DNA of 64,000 bases, taken from NCBI GenBank assembly GCA_037043235.1, contig JAWRVZ010000181.1, positions 806,001-870,000 of the forward strand. The letters run 5' to 3'. This DNA is from Rhodeus uyekii (lineage: Eukaryota > Chordata > Actinopteri > Cypriniformes > Acheilognathidae). Every line of letters starts with the position of its first letter. The first letter of the stretch is position 1. This document shows, one piece after another, positions 1 to 13,860 of this stretch. Position numbers and translations under genes: made by a program. The notes below the pieces were generated by a model. That model worked only from the letters and a program-made list of their open reading frames with translations. It had not been told where the DNA came from and searched no databases.

Positions 1-2
1 AC

Positions 3-3000
3 ATCAAGAAAGAGCTGGCAGCCCCAATGGCCTATATTATGGACAACAACTTGGCCAGGGTGGAAGGGTACTGTAATTTCTTCTTTTCTGCAAATATTTT
101 GGAAGTCATTTGTCAAATTGATTGCAAGAGATCTCGTTTGTTTGATTGATTGATCTCTTAATAGGGTCGTGCCTTTTGGGAATACTAATAAATTCACAAT
201 GCCTGTGATCCTCACATTCTGGGGCAAAGAGGAAAACCGACAAGCTGTACATAATCAGATGACACGCTATGGTTTCAAACTTGGCACTGACGTCAAAGGT
301 TATTTTGTTGTTGTTTTTTCCAACTGACAGTGTATACATGACATGCATGCCACTCGTTTATTCAAATCACTGCTTAATGTTTTTTGGGGAGCACAATGCT
401 TGTATGATTGATGTTATTTTATTCTCTTAGGAGGTGCTACACAAACATATTTGGGTAGAGATCTGCTTGGATTGTCCTCAAAAATATCTTCCATTCCTTT
501 GACTGTACAAGAGGTAAACTTTGTGTGACAGATGTTGGTTATAAGATATCAAAATAAATTATTGTTAATTGTCTAGGATGCTTTAGTATGTTAAAATCTA
601 GATGAGTGGTTCTTAACTCCTTTTCTTTTTTTTTGACGTGAGAGCCAACACAGTATGTGGGAACAACAAATAATGTGGAAAGCTTTTTGTCTTTCCTTTT
701 AATGGGCAATAAGTCTATTTGTTTTGTGGTTTTAGCCATACCCATTTATATGGATAGTTGCATTTATTATTCATTTATGATTAATTTAGCATGGTTCCTT
801 GCCGTTTATGATCAAACAATGCTGCAACACAGCACCTGAGAACCACCTGTCTGTATGTTTGATGCTTTTTGTATAACTTCAATGAAATGGTTAATAAAAT
901 TGTATTTTTGTGACCTCATATCAGCTGAAAAATGCCTTTGACAAGCTCTTTGACGATTTGATGGAGGATAAAACCAGAGAAATGGAGCCAGCAGAGGTGA
1001 ACACAGACAGAAAGAACACAGCTGTTTTTTTTACAGTCAGTCTCATCCATCAGTCACTCACAGATGTCTCTGTTAATGTCTGTCCGTACAGGCAGTGTGC
1101 ACTCCTCTGCTTGTACATCAAAAGCAGGCGCTGTCATGGATGACCTCTCGTGAAAACAGCAATGATCTTCCCCCGTTCTGGGAGGAGAAGAGTGGCCTTT
1201 ACTTTAATGTTCTCACTAACTTTGCTGTGAAGGAAAGGCCAGAGAAAGTGCTTGGTGGGATTTTGGCTGATGACATGGGGCTGGTGAGATGATCTACACT
1301 TGTTCTTTTAGTGCTCAATATAAGTCCCACTAGTGCTCAGAACTTTTATGCTGTGTTTCAGGGCAAAACCCTCACCACCATTGCCTTAATAGTCTCTAAT
1401 TTCCACAATGGGAAACCTCTACCAGTGGAACAATGTGTAAGATGCAGACGACAATATTTCTTTAACAAATAAAGCATGTGTGTAAATTAAGATGTAATGA
1501 TATAATGAATTTAACTGATTACTATGACTTTTAATGTATTGTAACTTTTCAGGAAAGATCAATCATGCCTTCTACTAGCAGAAGGAAAGCACCCTCAAAA
1601 GGTAAAAACTGTTAAAACTGCAGTCCATTCCAACGTGAAGTTATTACATTTTTAGTAGAATGCTGACAAACACAAGATTATTTTATCTATTAGATTATTA
1701 TTATTATTAGATTATTTTATCTAATTAATTTACAGAGACAATTGGAGACTATGAAGAGTCACAGGAACCATTGAAAAGACAGCATGCTAAAAGTGCCACT
1801 GCTGACACCATTGATGAAGATGCACCTCAGAAGAAAGGTTGGTTTCTCTTTTAAGTCTTGATACCATATACAAATGTCTGGGGTTGGTAAGATTCTTAAG
1901 AAGTCTCTTATGCTCAACAAGGATCCATTTATTTGATCAGAAATGCAGTAAAATATAATTATTTTGTAATATTACTACAATTTATCATTTGAAATGTAAT
2001 TTATTCCTATGATAGCAAAGCTGTTCACTCCAGTCTTCATTTTCACAATTTCATTCTAATATGCTGATTTGGTGCTCAAGTAACATGTCATAATATATAT
2101 TATCAATGTTGAAAACTTTTTCCCCCCCAAGGTTCAAGTATAAAAAAATTGTAAAAACGTTTATTTTTATTTTTTTTAACAATGTAAGTGTTTTTTGTTC
2201 AATTTAATGCATCTTTGCTTAATGTCTTTCCTAAAAAAATCTTACTGACCCCAAACTTTTAAATGTAGTTTGTCACTTTGCATGAAACCGTCTTCCAAAT
2301 ACATAAATGTAAATGTTAATAACAATCATTTTGTTTTTGTATCACACTTATTTGTTTCTTATAGCAAAAACCACAAAGAAAACCGCTAAAAAGTCTGACA
2401 ACACCAAGAAAGGTACCCTTTCTTCATGTCCTTTATTTCTCACGTAAACTGAAAGGTAGATTTGTAAGATATGTTTTCAGTCACAGTTGACTCTATTCTC
2501 ACTGTTCTCACACAGGCACAGTTCTGCTGGATGATGTGGACTTTGCTGCCGCTCTGGAGTGCACTTCCTCACAGGCTGTACCTGCCAAAAAGAGTGCCAA
2601 GAAGAGTTCTGGTCGGTGTAACGTTAATGACAGTTGGTTTATGATGGTACGAGAGAGTTTTAAAGGAATCCATCTGCTTTGTGTGGGTTGTAGGCACTGG
2701 TAAGGGCCCATCTGGAGCCAGTGGGGGGTCAGGGGCCAGAGCCACTTTGATTGTATGTCCCCTGTCTGTTCTTAGCAACTGGCTGGTGAGTGTTGAACAT
2801 CTGCCGATTTTTATTTTTTGTGTGAAATGTTTAAAGACATTTTCTTTCTTTAATTTACATTGCTCTTGTTTTTACTTCATCCAGGACCAGTTTGAGCAAC
2901 ATATTCGCGCTGATGTCACATTAAAAGTGTACTTGTACTACGGTCCTGAGCGCAGCCGATCTGTCAGCCTTCTGTCTGGTCAAGATGTGGTACTCACAAC

Positions 3001-6000
3001 ATATAATGTGCTTGCATCAGATTTCGGGGTGGGTGAATTTAAAACAATCCTGCTGATTTTGCTGCTATGAAATCGTCATTGCATGATATGCTGAGCCATG
3101 CTGGAGGTTTTACCTATGCATTTTTTTTATACACTTGGCATAAAAGCTTGGCAGAGTGCTATTTGCATGCACTACGTTTGATTGTATTTTCATTATGTAA
3201 ATAATGGAAAGATCTCTATATTTTAGTTTTTTTATTGTGTGAAATATTAGTTAGATGTAAATGAAGTGGTAAGTTACTTAGTGCAAATATTGGCAGATAC
3301 TATTTGCACCATTGTAGGACATTATAAAACGGTATAAATCTTTCAATGTATATTTTATTACAATTCTAGCATTCCGTATTTGATCTGCTGATCAGTAAAA
3401 CTTGAAAATCCAGAAATTGAGCCATGTGCATCACAGACAATAAACCAATCCATTTGATCAACATGACACCACATCCAATTTATTTTATAAGCCTATTAAA
3501 TAGATGTTAAATACTTTATTCCTACTATTGAATACAAATTAGGCACTTCATTTCCAGTCCAGTTTATTTCCACTTTTATTTAAAATAAATACCTCTCCGA
3601 GCTGCTCCGAGTTATGGGACTGAAAAAAAAGCATTTAAAAGCATTAAAAGCTAAATCCACCATTCTTACTCTTAATAACACTGTCCCAGTTTGATACTGA
3701 CTTTGTTTCTTTTGTGATTTTACTAAGATTTTACTTTTTATTTAACTAGACAATGGCTAGTCGAGTTATTGTAAATAGCCTCTGCTAACAAGAAGGGTGT
3801 AAGGAGACACTGTAAAATCTTTGAACAAATGGTGAAATAAAAAAAGTAACTTTGACCCATCCCCCCACCCCTTCAGAATAGATCCAGTAGTCCTCTGCAC
3901 AAAGTGAACTGGCTGAGGGTGGTGCTGGATGAGGGTCACATCATCAGAAACCCTAGTGCTCATCAGAGCAAAGCTGTACTGGAGCTCCAGTCTGAGCGCA
4001 GATGGATCTTGTCTGGTGCGTTCACTTAGATTATCTCAATCCTGGATTATTTCTTAATTTATGTGATGATTTAATTGTGAATATTACAAAAAGGACAGAT
4101 CTTAATGCCTGTGAAGTCAATGTCAACCATGTGTTTTTACCTTCAGGAACTCCCATTCAGAACTCCTTAAAGGATCTGTTCATGTTGATGTCCTTTTTGA
4201 AGCTGAAGCCTTTTAACGCGAAGGAGTGGTGGAACAGAATCATTCAGAGACCTGTGACCATGGGAGACAGCTTTGGACTAAAGTCTGTTAACAATAGCTA
4301 AAACATGTTAAGAATGTCCCTAATCACATACTCTGGAGGTATTGAATTTAATGAACTTCTCTATCGTATAACTATTTTATCAGGAATTTGCAAGCGCTGG
4401 TAAAGGGCATCACGCTGAGGCGCACTAAGAACAGTAAACTGGCTGGGCGCCCGGTGGTGCAGTTACCCGGACGGAGAGTGTTTGTGCAGCATGTGACTCT
4501 CTCTCAGGAGGAGAGGGAGGAGTATGAACAGGTCAAGAGGGAGGGCAGGAACATCGTTGGCAGGTGGGCACACTTTTGCTACAGATTTGAAGAGCATCGA
4601 TGTTATATAAAGGTTTAAAGTTTGAAAACAGAAACCATTTGTCTTTGTAGGTATTTCAAAGAGGGAACAGTCATGACAAACTATGCCGACGTGCTGGCCA
4701 TCCTGGTCCGTCTGAGGCAATGCTGCTGTCACCCCAGTCTTGTGGGCAAATACACAGTGGCAGGTATAAATTACAGATTAGATTTAATGTTAAATGTAAA
4801 ATTTAAAAAAATCCAATCATTACTTTTTTTAAATTGATTAAACCAATATTAAATTAAAATAATAATAAATTGCATTCAAATGAATTAAAGTTTTATTATA
4901 TATTAATTTTAACATTAAATATATTCTCAGCTTTGAGAATCAGTGCCACAGCAGCATCGCCCTAATCAGTTGTGTTGTGATGACCCCGTCTTTGGGGGAA
5001 CCAATGTTTTGGATGTGTTAGGTGATCCTAGGACCCCTGGTGAGCTGCGGGAGCGTCTCCTCAATAAGATCACATTGGTGCTGAACTCTGGCTCAGACGA
5101 AGAGTGCGCCATCTGTCTAGACTCCCTACGTCAGCCTGTCATCACCTACTGCGCTCATGTGTACTGCAGGCCCTGCATCTGTGAGGTCATCTGCTCCGAG
5201 AAGGTCAGCATTACTTCAGCATCTCAGAGGTGTCCTGAAGACTTCTTTATTGTATGTTGTTTCTGCATGCTGATTGTTCCCGTCTCACAGGACCAGGCCA
5301 GATGTCCCTTATGTCGTGCTCCGATCAAGACGAAAGAACTGGTGGAGTATCCTGGTGAGGAAGTTGAGGCTCGATCAGCAACTGGCGAGAATTGGCAGTC
5401 GAGTTCGAAAGTAACTTTAATGTTTATGCATCTTAGGCTAGTGTTCATTAGTATGTTCGTTAATGTATAGTATACTTGCTGTATAGTACACACTCAACTG
5501 TTTTCAGATACTTTAATCTAATTAATAAAATTTATCTAATTTTATCTAATTACTATTTTTTTATTTATTCCTTTTATTCATCAAGGACATAGATAAATTG
5601 ATCAAAAGTTAAAGTACAAACCATTCAGTTTAAAATAAAGGCTGCTATATTCATCAAAGAATCCTGAAAAAAAGGTTTTCAACAATGAAAGAGCTGTTTC
5701 TTGAGCAGTAAATGAGCATATTTGAATGATTTCTGAAGGATCATTTTCCTTCACAGGAATAAATTACATTTGACTACATATTCATATTTCTACATATGAA
5801 CTACATATGTATGTTCTTTAAATAAACAGCCTTGGTGAGCATAAGTCTTCTTTAAAAAATATAAAAAATCTTACCAATCCCAAATTTTTGAACAGCAGTG
5901 TGATAATTTACCTTCATATTTTTTAACCATGCTTTCAAGGCTGCATACATCCCAAAACAAACAACAAAAAATTCATTGGACAAAGAATAAACATTTGGCT

Positions 6001-7587
6001 TTTTTGGTTAAAAAAAATAAATGATGAGAAATTGCTTCAGAAAAGCAGTCAAAATCATAGTGCTAAGTAAGATGAGCAAACATTAGCACTTTAGTTTCAT
6101 CAGAGTCTAAAGAGACTTTTGTGTTGGTCATTTTGAGCAGCCATGCTTCAAAAAGGGCTTTTCTTTATGCAGGTGGACGCTTTGATGAGCAACCTGTTGA
6201 AGCTTCGCAATGAAGACCCCACTGTGAAGAGTCTGGTGGTCTCTCAGTTTACCAGGTTCCTGGATCTTTTAGAGGTTCCTTTGAGGTACAGTTTTCATTC
6301 CAGAGGCTACTATAAACTACATACTGAAAGAAGCCTTTAGTGTGTTGACACTGTTGCTGTCGACTGCAGAGAATATGGATTCTTTTTCACTCGCCTGGAC
6401 GGCTCTATGAATCAGAAGACCCGAGCAAAGGCAATTCGGGACTTTCAAGACTCCTCTCCAGGAAGCCCTACCATCATGTTGCTTTCACTCAAAGCTGGAG
6501 GGGTCGGGCTTAATCTAGCTGCTGCTTCCCACGTCTTTCTGATGGATCCAGTGAGTTGAATTCTCTCAGGATAGTGTCAGCCAGTAGATGGCAATAATGT
6601 CATGGTTTGATTCTGTGCTAATACATCTATAGTGGGGATGAACACACTCAAGAGCTCATTTGTATCGTCTTTTTTCTGCTGTTTGTTCAGGCCTGGAATC
6701 CTGCAGCAGAAGATCAGTGTGTTGACAGATGTCATAGATTGGGCCAGACCAAAGATGTGGTGATCACTAAGGTACAGTCTTTGATTTATGCCGTGGTATG
6801 CACATAAAGGAATGTTAGCGGCAAATCCTAGTGGCTATTATTGCATGCCTGGCGTTTCTTCAGTGGTAATAGACACTGCGGACAAATGGGACATGATGTT
6901 TGTCTTCCTTATTACTCCATGACTACAACTTGTTTCATTAATGAGGGCTTTAGATTGACTACAACAATCACTTTTTTTGATTTAATAAATTAAAACAATA
7001 AATTTCCTTCTCTCAATTTATTTTTTTAATGAAACAGTGTCATTTTTCTGTTATATAAGATTCAAAATGAACCAGTTTCAGAGACCAGAATGTAATTGTC
7101 ATGATGTTCATTAGTGTTTAATATGACAATTTAATACACATTCACAAGTGTGTGTAATATTGTAATAAAACTTTAAATGCTTGTTTAGTACATGGAGTCC
7201 AAATTGTAAGGTTGGATTGACTCACATTATGAAAATTTAAATTTTTACTTTGACAGGAATTAAGTGATATTTACTTTGAACTTCAGGTTTATTTGATATT
7301 AAACATACCAAACATAAATGTCTAGTTTACAAAAACTAGTGATTATCCTGCTATTAGGGGGTTACATTTCATAATCATAGCATTTGAGCATCTTTTGAAA
7401 GGTCAAGTAAAACAGTACATGAAAAATCTGTCATTTTTAGTTTATTGTGAAAGACTCTGTGGAGGAGAACATGGTGAAGATTCAGAAGAAGAAGCAGGAG
7501 CTTGTGGACAAAGCTTTCGGAGTGAAGAACACACAGGACCTAAAACAGGCACGGATAGATGAGATCCGAACCCTCATGGAGATTTAG
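3..7587 (+). CDS. hltf: Helicase-like transcription factor HLTF (SNF2 ATPase with HIRAN and RING), 3' part, 22 exons
   Basis: Known role of the family: Rad5-type DNA translocase and E3 ligase that polyubiquitinates PCNA and remodels stalled forks in the nucleus. Exons: 1-67, 165-298, 431-513, 925-996, 1092-1283, 1362-1436, 1553-1601, 1736-1837, 2365-2412, 2516-2611, 2694-2785, 2885-3028, 3877-4015, 4147-4282, 4384-4563, 4651-4763, 5022-5203, 5291-5410, 6173-6285, 6370-6550, 6691-6771, 7441-7587. From base 3 they total 848 codons including the stop. Visible in order: the end of the HIRAN domain (IKKELAAPMAYIMDN), Walker A GILADDMGLGKTLTT split by an intron, the DEGH box (LDEGHIIRNP), the RING inserted in the helicase (CAICLDSL..CAHVYC..CPLC), and helicase motifs V-VI (GGVGLNL, DRCHRLGQ). 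The Lys/Ser-rich linker in exons 7-10 is poorly conserved. The N-terminus, including most of HIRAN, lies before the window. The exon boundaries were checked by frame, and the family call is certain. Confidence 0.97.
1876..2268 (+). repeat. Cyprinid MITE-like repeat, copy 1 (hltf intron 8)
   Basis: The ends are inverted: a GGGTTGGTAAGATTCTTAA-type start and an AAAAAATCTTACTGACCCC end. The interior is recognisable by phrases such as ATTTATTCCTATGATAGCAA and TTATCAATGTTGAAAAC, which recur in five other copies in this window. I do not assign a database family name. Confidence 0.75.
3029..3876. other. hltf intron 12, nothing recognised
   Basis: An 848-base A+T-rich intron between GGG|gtgggt and the acceptor ccccttcag. 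No exon, known repeat or regulatory motif was recognised. Confidence 0.6.
5640..5900 (-). repeat. Cyprinid MITE-like repeat, copy 2 (hltf intron 18)
   Basis: This is the reverse orientation of the same family: TCATCAAAGAATCCTGAAAA, TTTCTGAAGGATCATTTTCC, CTTGGTGAGCATAAG and the terminal AAAAATCTTACCAATCCCAA can be read. Its first half is degraded. Confidence 0.7.
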
Positions 7588-7640
7588 TTTTACCAAGTTA
7601 ACAAAAAAAGATGAGTAGACTATAATAAAGATGTCACTTT
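7588..7640 (+). terminator. hltf: hltf 3' UTR with polyadenylation signal
   Basis: AATAAA lies at 7624-7629, 37 bases after the stop codon, so the 3' UTR appears very short. The gyg1 3' end comes from the opposite side, making the two genes tail-to-tail. Confidence 0.6.
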
Positions 7641-7904
7641 TGTAAATTCTTTAACTTGTTAAAAAGTGTTTTCACTCCTTACAGGAATTACACAACTTCT
7701 TTATGGTTGATCAAACAGTTCGTTACAATAAACTTTCTTTGTGCACAAACACATTTTAACCACAGTAAATTGGGATTTGTTGCTAGTTTTTTTTATTTCG
7801 GGTGTTACAGGCGGGGTAGGAGTTACAGGGATGGTATAAGCTCATCAACAGCATTAACAGTGTCTAGCTAAATTCTTGTGCCTTATCCCTGCTACAGGGA
7901 ATGA

Positions 7905-8427
7905 TTCAGTAGGTAAGAGGAGGAGTGACCTTTATTCATACAGTAAGAGTTGAAGTATATCAGAGCCAGTAAATGACTTTAAGTGAGTTGGCAGCACGCA
8001 ACAAGTCTTGTAAACAATATTGCAAAAGGTGGTCATTAATATTGAATGTTGAGTAGTGTACAGTATAAGTAATTTACAAAGTTTGGTATTGCTTTGCTTG
8101 CTGTATGTTTCTATGTTTTTGATCAATCACAAACACAGGGGTAAAACCTGAAAGTTGTAATACCATTTATGACATTGAATAATAAGAATAAGAATCAGTG
8201 AGATCAGAAACAAGGCCTAAACTGTCACATCTCAGGAAATGAGGCAAGTGACATTGTGTCATTTCAATAACTGTTGCAATCACAGTGTGTAAGAGGTTGA
8301 GCTGCATAGATGGACTGGTATAAAAATCATAGGTTTTTTTATGCAAGTTTATTTTTTTTATGTTATTTTATGTCCTGTACATACCCCAGTACAAAACTAT
8401 ATCTGATGACATGTTCCCAAGTGCCTC
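7905..8427 (-). terminator. gyg1: gyg1 3' UTR and likely poly(A) site
   Basis: Downstream of the gyg1 stop on the minus strand, an AATAAA (TTTATT on plus, 7931-7936) gives a plausible end near 7,910. This lies roughly 270 bases from the hltf poly(A) signal. The end is inferred from the signal only. Confidence 0.45.
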
Positions 8428-11400
8428 TCACTTTAGAAAGGAATCTAGCCTTTTCTCAATGTTGTCAAAAGAGTCCAGTCCCATGTAGTCAGCTTGACCC
8501 TGTTCCCACTTCTGTTTCCGCTCCTGAGAGGTCATCTGAGGTGGAGGGGGGTGAGGGGAGAGGTGCATCTCAGCCACATCAACGAGAATATCACTCTGCG
8601 GGAGGGGAGAAAATAGCCATTTTAACACTACCAAAAAAAATAATAAGTCAATGCAAAATTAAGGAATTTAATAAGATGGCACAACAGAGCAAACAAACTA
8701 ATCAACTTTAAAACGTGAGAATTACCTTTTTTTAAGGCATGAAAATCAGATTAATTATTTCTGTCCTGTACAGTAGAAGCAAATGTAGTGGTAGTGAACT
8801 CACTTAAGGCATTTAGAGTTGGATGTTTAAAGCGACTATCAAATCAACCTAATGAGCAGTCTTGATCTTAAGGACTTCATGTTTACTGTTCACTGATTGT
8901 TCAAAGGAGAAATACTATAGTAAGCACTAATTAACAGAAATTCATATGGCAATTTTCCCACTCAGAATTAGTTTCCAACATTAAGCTGCTTGTGTTTGAA
9001 AGTAACTTTATACACCATTGACTATAGACAACGGAATTAGTTTGTCATCCAAAGTGTAGCTATCTTTATTTTGGAAGATTGGTGCATTACTTTAAGTTAG
9101 TCTATATGATCTTCTAAAAATTGAACTATTCTGGTATTAGTGACACTTGTACAATCCATTAATTCCATTCTAATCAATATTTCTCATTAAATGTCCAACT
9201 TGATTTAAAAAAAGCATTTAAAAACCACAATACTGGCCAAAAACTGCCTATATGACATCTCTGCACCAAAGCTTACCTCAGTACATCCAGAAAGGAAGGG
9301 CTGGTCACCATATTCTTCCTTCATGAGAGGCAATACTGAAGAACAGAAAAGCTCCCACCATTGCATCAAATAGTTGGGGTGCATGTCAGAAACATCATGG
9401 GACTGTCTCTTTATCGTTTTGCTTGTGGCGTCATAACTGCAGTCCCACGGTTTGACTTTGCCAAGGAAATGAACAACCTTTGCATCATGGCCGTACCTAT
9501 GGGAAAAAAAGAATCAGATTGCTACCGGCAAATTGACAAGGATTCAAAAAAAAAAAATAATAATCCCAAAACATTCCTAAAAATTACTTTCTAAAAAGGT
9601 TAGTCCCAAGTAAGTTCAAGATGTCAGCTTGTGGCACACAGGTACAAACTGTGCATATAAATTAGACCCTAATGGGAGCCTGACTAACCAGAGAACAGTG
9701 TGTGTTGCTAATGGAAAACAGATCATGTAACAAACTATTCAAAATGACATTTAGGCTCTGTGTAAAGGCCTTAAAATAGTCTCACTATTTTTGGAGGGCA
9801 GTGTGTATTTGGAGGATCTGCAAGGCCAGGAACAGAAAGGATGTCTGGTGCTAGCTTAATCTCTTGCTTTAATGTTGCTGTGCAATTGAGTTTTCCATTG
9901 ACCGTGGCATATTAATCTTGAGAACAAATGAAGGAAACACCTCAAAAACGAACATCAACTTCCAAAACCGTAGCATGTTAAATCTCACTCACTGCTTGAA
10001 TGCTGGGAGGTAGGTGTAGATGGCGATGCTGCTGAGATTGTAGATGAAAGGTAAGTGTTTTGAAATGTCTGCCGTTGCCCAATCACTGAAGAAGCTGTTG
10101 AGGACACCCTGATCCCCACCTGATGAAAAAAAAAGAAGAAATAGCACCGTCTTCAAGTATAGGCAATGTTCCAGGCGCTGCACTGTGGAAAATATTTACA
10201 GAAGGTCGTAATAGTCCCTAAACAGATGAAGCAATTACAAGATTGCTTAAGGATACACTTGCTTTGCAGTTTGCTTAACCTCGTCACTTGGTTTTTCAAT
10301 GGCATGTCAGCAAAGACAAGTGACCTCAGGCCAGCTGACCTAAGATTATCAGTGAACATGAGACCATGTTACATATGAAGAGCACTCGGTGTCCTACATG
10401 ACAGAGAACATACACAGAGGAAAGTTCAATCCCCTCACGTCATTCGAAACTCATTTCTCTGCAAAACAAATGAAGACATTGAATAAAACGTGAGATTTTG
10501 GTCCTTCCATTTAAAATCCTTGCAATCAAAACTTTTTCCTAAGTTTATGCCATGCATATGAATCGAGTGGCTTAATCCATTATACAAAGTGATCAGATTC
10601 AACTTTAAAGTTTACTGTGAATAAACGTCAATACATACACAAGCAAGCATGTTCGACCTTTTAGATTTTATATTAAACTACTCGTTTCATACAGTTTCTT
10701 CATTTTACAAACTCTTCATGAACTTTTGGTTACATGGACTTTCCATTGAGAGACAATTCTCTTATGGTTCATTAAAAACATTTTGTTTCAAAGGTTATAT
10801 GGGTTTGGAATTTTTTTGTAATTGTCTTTAGGTGAACTTAGTCAGAACTCAAAAATACTTCCAAAGATAAGCCATAGGCTTTGTGACTGAGACTAAATCA
10901 ATCACACTACAAGAACCCCCTGCATGTTGTGCTATATATACACAGATAGAAGTAAAAAAAAAAGTGCTGCAACAATGGGGTTTTAAGCCGAGTAGCACAG
11001 CGATAAACGCATACGATATCCTTAAAGATCTACAAAACAGAAGTGCTGATAACTTCTGAGAATCAATTGTTCAAGATTAAGTCTCCAGCTAAAGCAACCC
11101 ACAGTAGAGTCATTTTGTGACTAATTTGGTTTAGACGTCAATGCACAGAGACCATGAAGTGAAAAAAAAATCTTTGTTAGCTACATAAAGGCATTGGGAT
11201 TGAACGCACTTGCACATGAGGTCTAAACTCTGAGGGTTCCAGAGTAAAACCGAAGCAAAAGTGATTTCAAAAGGGCCAAGGAGTCGCTCATATAAGAGGC
11301 CTTTGCTGACTTCATCCCACACCGACCCTAGGAATAACTCCCTCAGGTGAACTGGTGCACCCAAAAGAGGGGGAATAAAAACAGAGCCACCTTGTGTTCA

Positions 11401-13714
11401 GCATAAATGACTGATAAAGAACTCAGTCATTGCCATGTTAAGCTCTAGCAAGTTTGTAAAACCATTTTACAGCCCATGGTTTAAATGAATACAAATATGC
11501 TGAAGGAGGGGACCTTTTTTTTAATAATTCCCCCTTTTTTTAAATAAAATATGGTTAAGCATATTTTGCAAAACATTATGCAGTCCAGTTGTGAGAACCT
11601 CAGTTTAAGTACAGGAACACTAAAAAGTATAACATGACTAGACTAAAGCATGTTACTCGCCATCAAAGCTGCCATTCTCTGAGCAGGCAGTGAGAAGCTT
11701 CTCATGAGTCTCGTTGGAGGGGCGGAAGACGAATACACCAGAGTTAAAGCAATCAGGCCAGCCAGGATCAGGTGCAGCAGAGAACTCCTCTCTCTCGAAT
11801 AACTCATCTATGTTAGACAAAACCTGGCGACAAGAGGAAACTCCGTTAAAACCCCCTCATGAAAACAATCGCCACCAGCACTGAGGGGGAAGCACTCACT
11901 AGAGTATCTGCATCCATAAAAACGCATTTGGAGTATTCTGTAAGAGTCCAGCAATGGAGTTTGGTTAAGGTGACGCCCAAGTCAGGTCTCTTCATCATGG
12001 CCAGATGTGCAACGTCCCCACTGTCCAGCAGATCCACCAGCCTGACCTCATCATAGACTTTACGAAGCACTGCTCTGAAATGTAGCACACAGAACAGAAG
12101 TGAAGGGCCCCAAAGTTGTTTTTACTACATTCATCTCAACTAAATGTTTGCTCACTTATTGCATCTGTGTTGCTACAATTGGGTAATTGTTGATTAAGAG
12201 TTTACACAACGCTTGATTTAAATTTAGGTGTAGTAGGAAAAAAGTAGCAAATACAATACAAATCATTTGTTGGGTAGTTCTAACACTAGTATCCAGGTAC
12301 TTATGAATAAAGTAACAAGTAAAACACTGGATAATCTTTTAGTAATGCGTGTTTGTAGAAAGAGAGACACTATGATCCTGATGCTTTACAATTAATGTCT
12401 CCTTTTGTTGTTTCATCAACTTTCAGTGACAGACATTAAGCTGCTGTCACTTTAAAAAGGTAGTGCACAGATATATTAACACAGCAGAAAATCTACCTGG
12501 AGTGTTCCGAGACATGAGGGCCAATCAGGGCCACTAGTTTCCTTGAGGTGTTGTGGCTCCTCAAGGACTTGCCAAGTACCATTGCTCCTTTCACATAGTT
12601 GTCAGTTGTAGCAAGGGTGACAAAAGCCTGGTCTGCATTTACAAACAAAGTCACACCGTCATTAACATCACTTAAGCAGTCTAAAATATGTAACGTAATA
12701 TATTTATATTGCACAACAAAATATCCTTTACCCCTCTCATTTACTAATAATAAAACCGAATGGGCGCAGCCATTTTTAACTCGGAAGTGTCTGACAAAGG
12801 AAGTCTTTAAGTTGCAAACTGGTATTAGTTTAAGTGTATTAAAATTAAACATCGTAGCCCAAGTAGTTTAACGTAAACGATTATTCTTTGTTTTACATAA
12901 AAGTCGGCATAAAACGAAGTGTACGATTCTTTATTATTGCGACATCAGCATGGAAGCGCATTTCCGCCACGAAATAAAAAATATTTTTATTCAGTAGCGG
13001 AAACAGGCTTTTAGGAGGGACTTGATCGCATCCATAGGGAATGAACTGGATGATTGTGGCGATGACGTCATGACAGGTCTCGAGCCAGTGAACAACAGAG
13101 AGTAAATTGATTAATGACGACATCATTTTTTTAATTAAACACAGCGACGTGCGTGGATGCATGTACTGTACAAAGACCGCAAGTTTTCCCTTTCTCAATG
13201 CACTTATATTAGTACATACATACATAAACGCATGCATAATTGTTTTTAAATTAATTTATCAAATTATGTGCGTGCGTCAATCAATTATTATTGCACAACA
13301 ATATGAAGTAAATGTTTACGTTAACTTAAAGACAACTCATGCACTAGCATATGCGAGGTAAAGTGATTGAAACGCCGTTTTAGTTCCGTCTTCGTAGTGA
13401 AAGAGTGCAGGTCTCTCTCTCAATTCGGCCGCAATGAACGCCACTGCAGCTTCTCCTGCACGACAGGCCGGCGGCTGCACTGCTGCGCACGAGAGGCCGC
13501 TAGGCCATTCATACAATAGCGCAGACTCCAACTGTGTGTATTGCAAAATATTACAAGTCAAAGCAGTGTATACACGGCTGAAAGCAAATTTGAGCTCTAA
13601 GATGCAACGGAGCAGCGCGTGGTTTGGGCTGTGCGTATGTTAGGTGCGAAAACGCTACCGTTATTTAGTTCGTTATACAGACACAGGCGGTGCGGAATGT
13701 TGCTTACCTGCCAT
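8428..13714 (-). CDS. gyg1: Glycogenin-1, complete, 331 aa, 7 coding exons
   Basis: A self-glucosylating GT8 glucosyltransferase that builds the oligosaccharide primer for glycogen synthase in the cytosol. Exons in transcript order: 13708-13714, 12497-12632, 11900-12074, 11661-11823, 9993-10119, 9277-9496, 8428-8595, totalling 996 nt including the stop. The first exon codes only ATG GCA G. The Mn-binding DxD is D102-A-D104 (VFMDADTL). The auto-glucosylated tyrosine falls exactly at Y195 (SSIAIYTYLPAF), and D163 of the DGGDQG motif is kept. The C-terminal glycogen-synthase-binding motif WEQGQADYMGLDSFDNIEKRLDSFLK-like tail is intact at the end of the last exon. The linker is short, like the short human GYG1 isoform. 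Exon 4 appears to end in a GC donor (see findings). Cyprinids may have two gyg1 copies, and this could be either. Confidence 0.96.
10120..11660. other. gyg1 intron 4, nothing recognised
   Basis: A 1.5-kb A+T-rich intron. I saw no exon-like segment or known repeat. Its 5' end is the unusual GC donor and its 3' end is a normal ttttcatcag acceptor. Confidence 0.6.
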
Positions 13715-13767
13715 GATTCCTATAACTGCAGACCGAACAAGTTACAAGTCAACAGTTAGAAATGCTG

Positions 13768-13860
13768 GGAGAGAAGCAGTACACGTCTGACAGAGGATTT
13801 ATACTAGTGACGTGGATTTGCATGGTCACATGACCCTTGACAACAGACACGCCCCCCGCA
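13768..13860 (-). promoter_or_regulatory. gyg1: gyg1 core promoter with TATA-like box and E-box
   Basis: On the minus strand TAGTATAAAT (plus 13797-13806) lies about 85 bases upstream of the ATG, giving a start site near 13,770. Just upstream are an ACGTCAC element and a TCATGTGACC E-box (plus GGTCACATGACC). Assignment rests on position and motifs only. Confidence 0.5.

Noticed and set aside
4943..5021. Longer hltf exon 17 starting MPQQHRPNQ
   Set aside because: The acceptor at 5021 joins exon 16 in frame as VAGDPRTPGEL, which fits the family; the earlier stretch does not.
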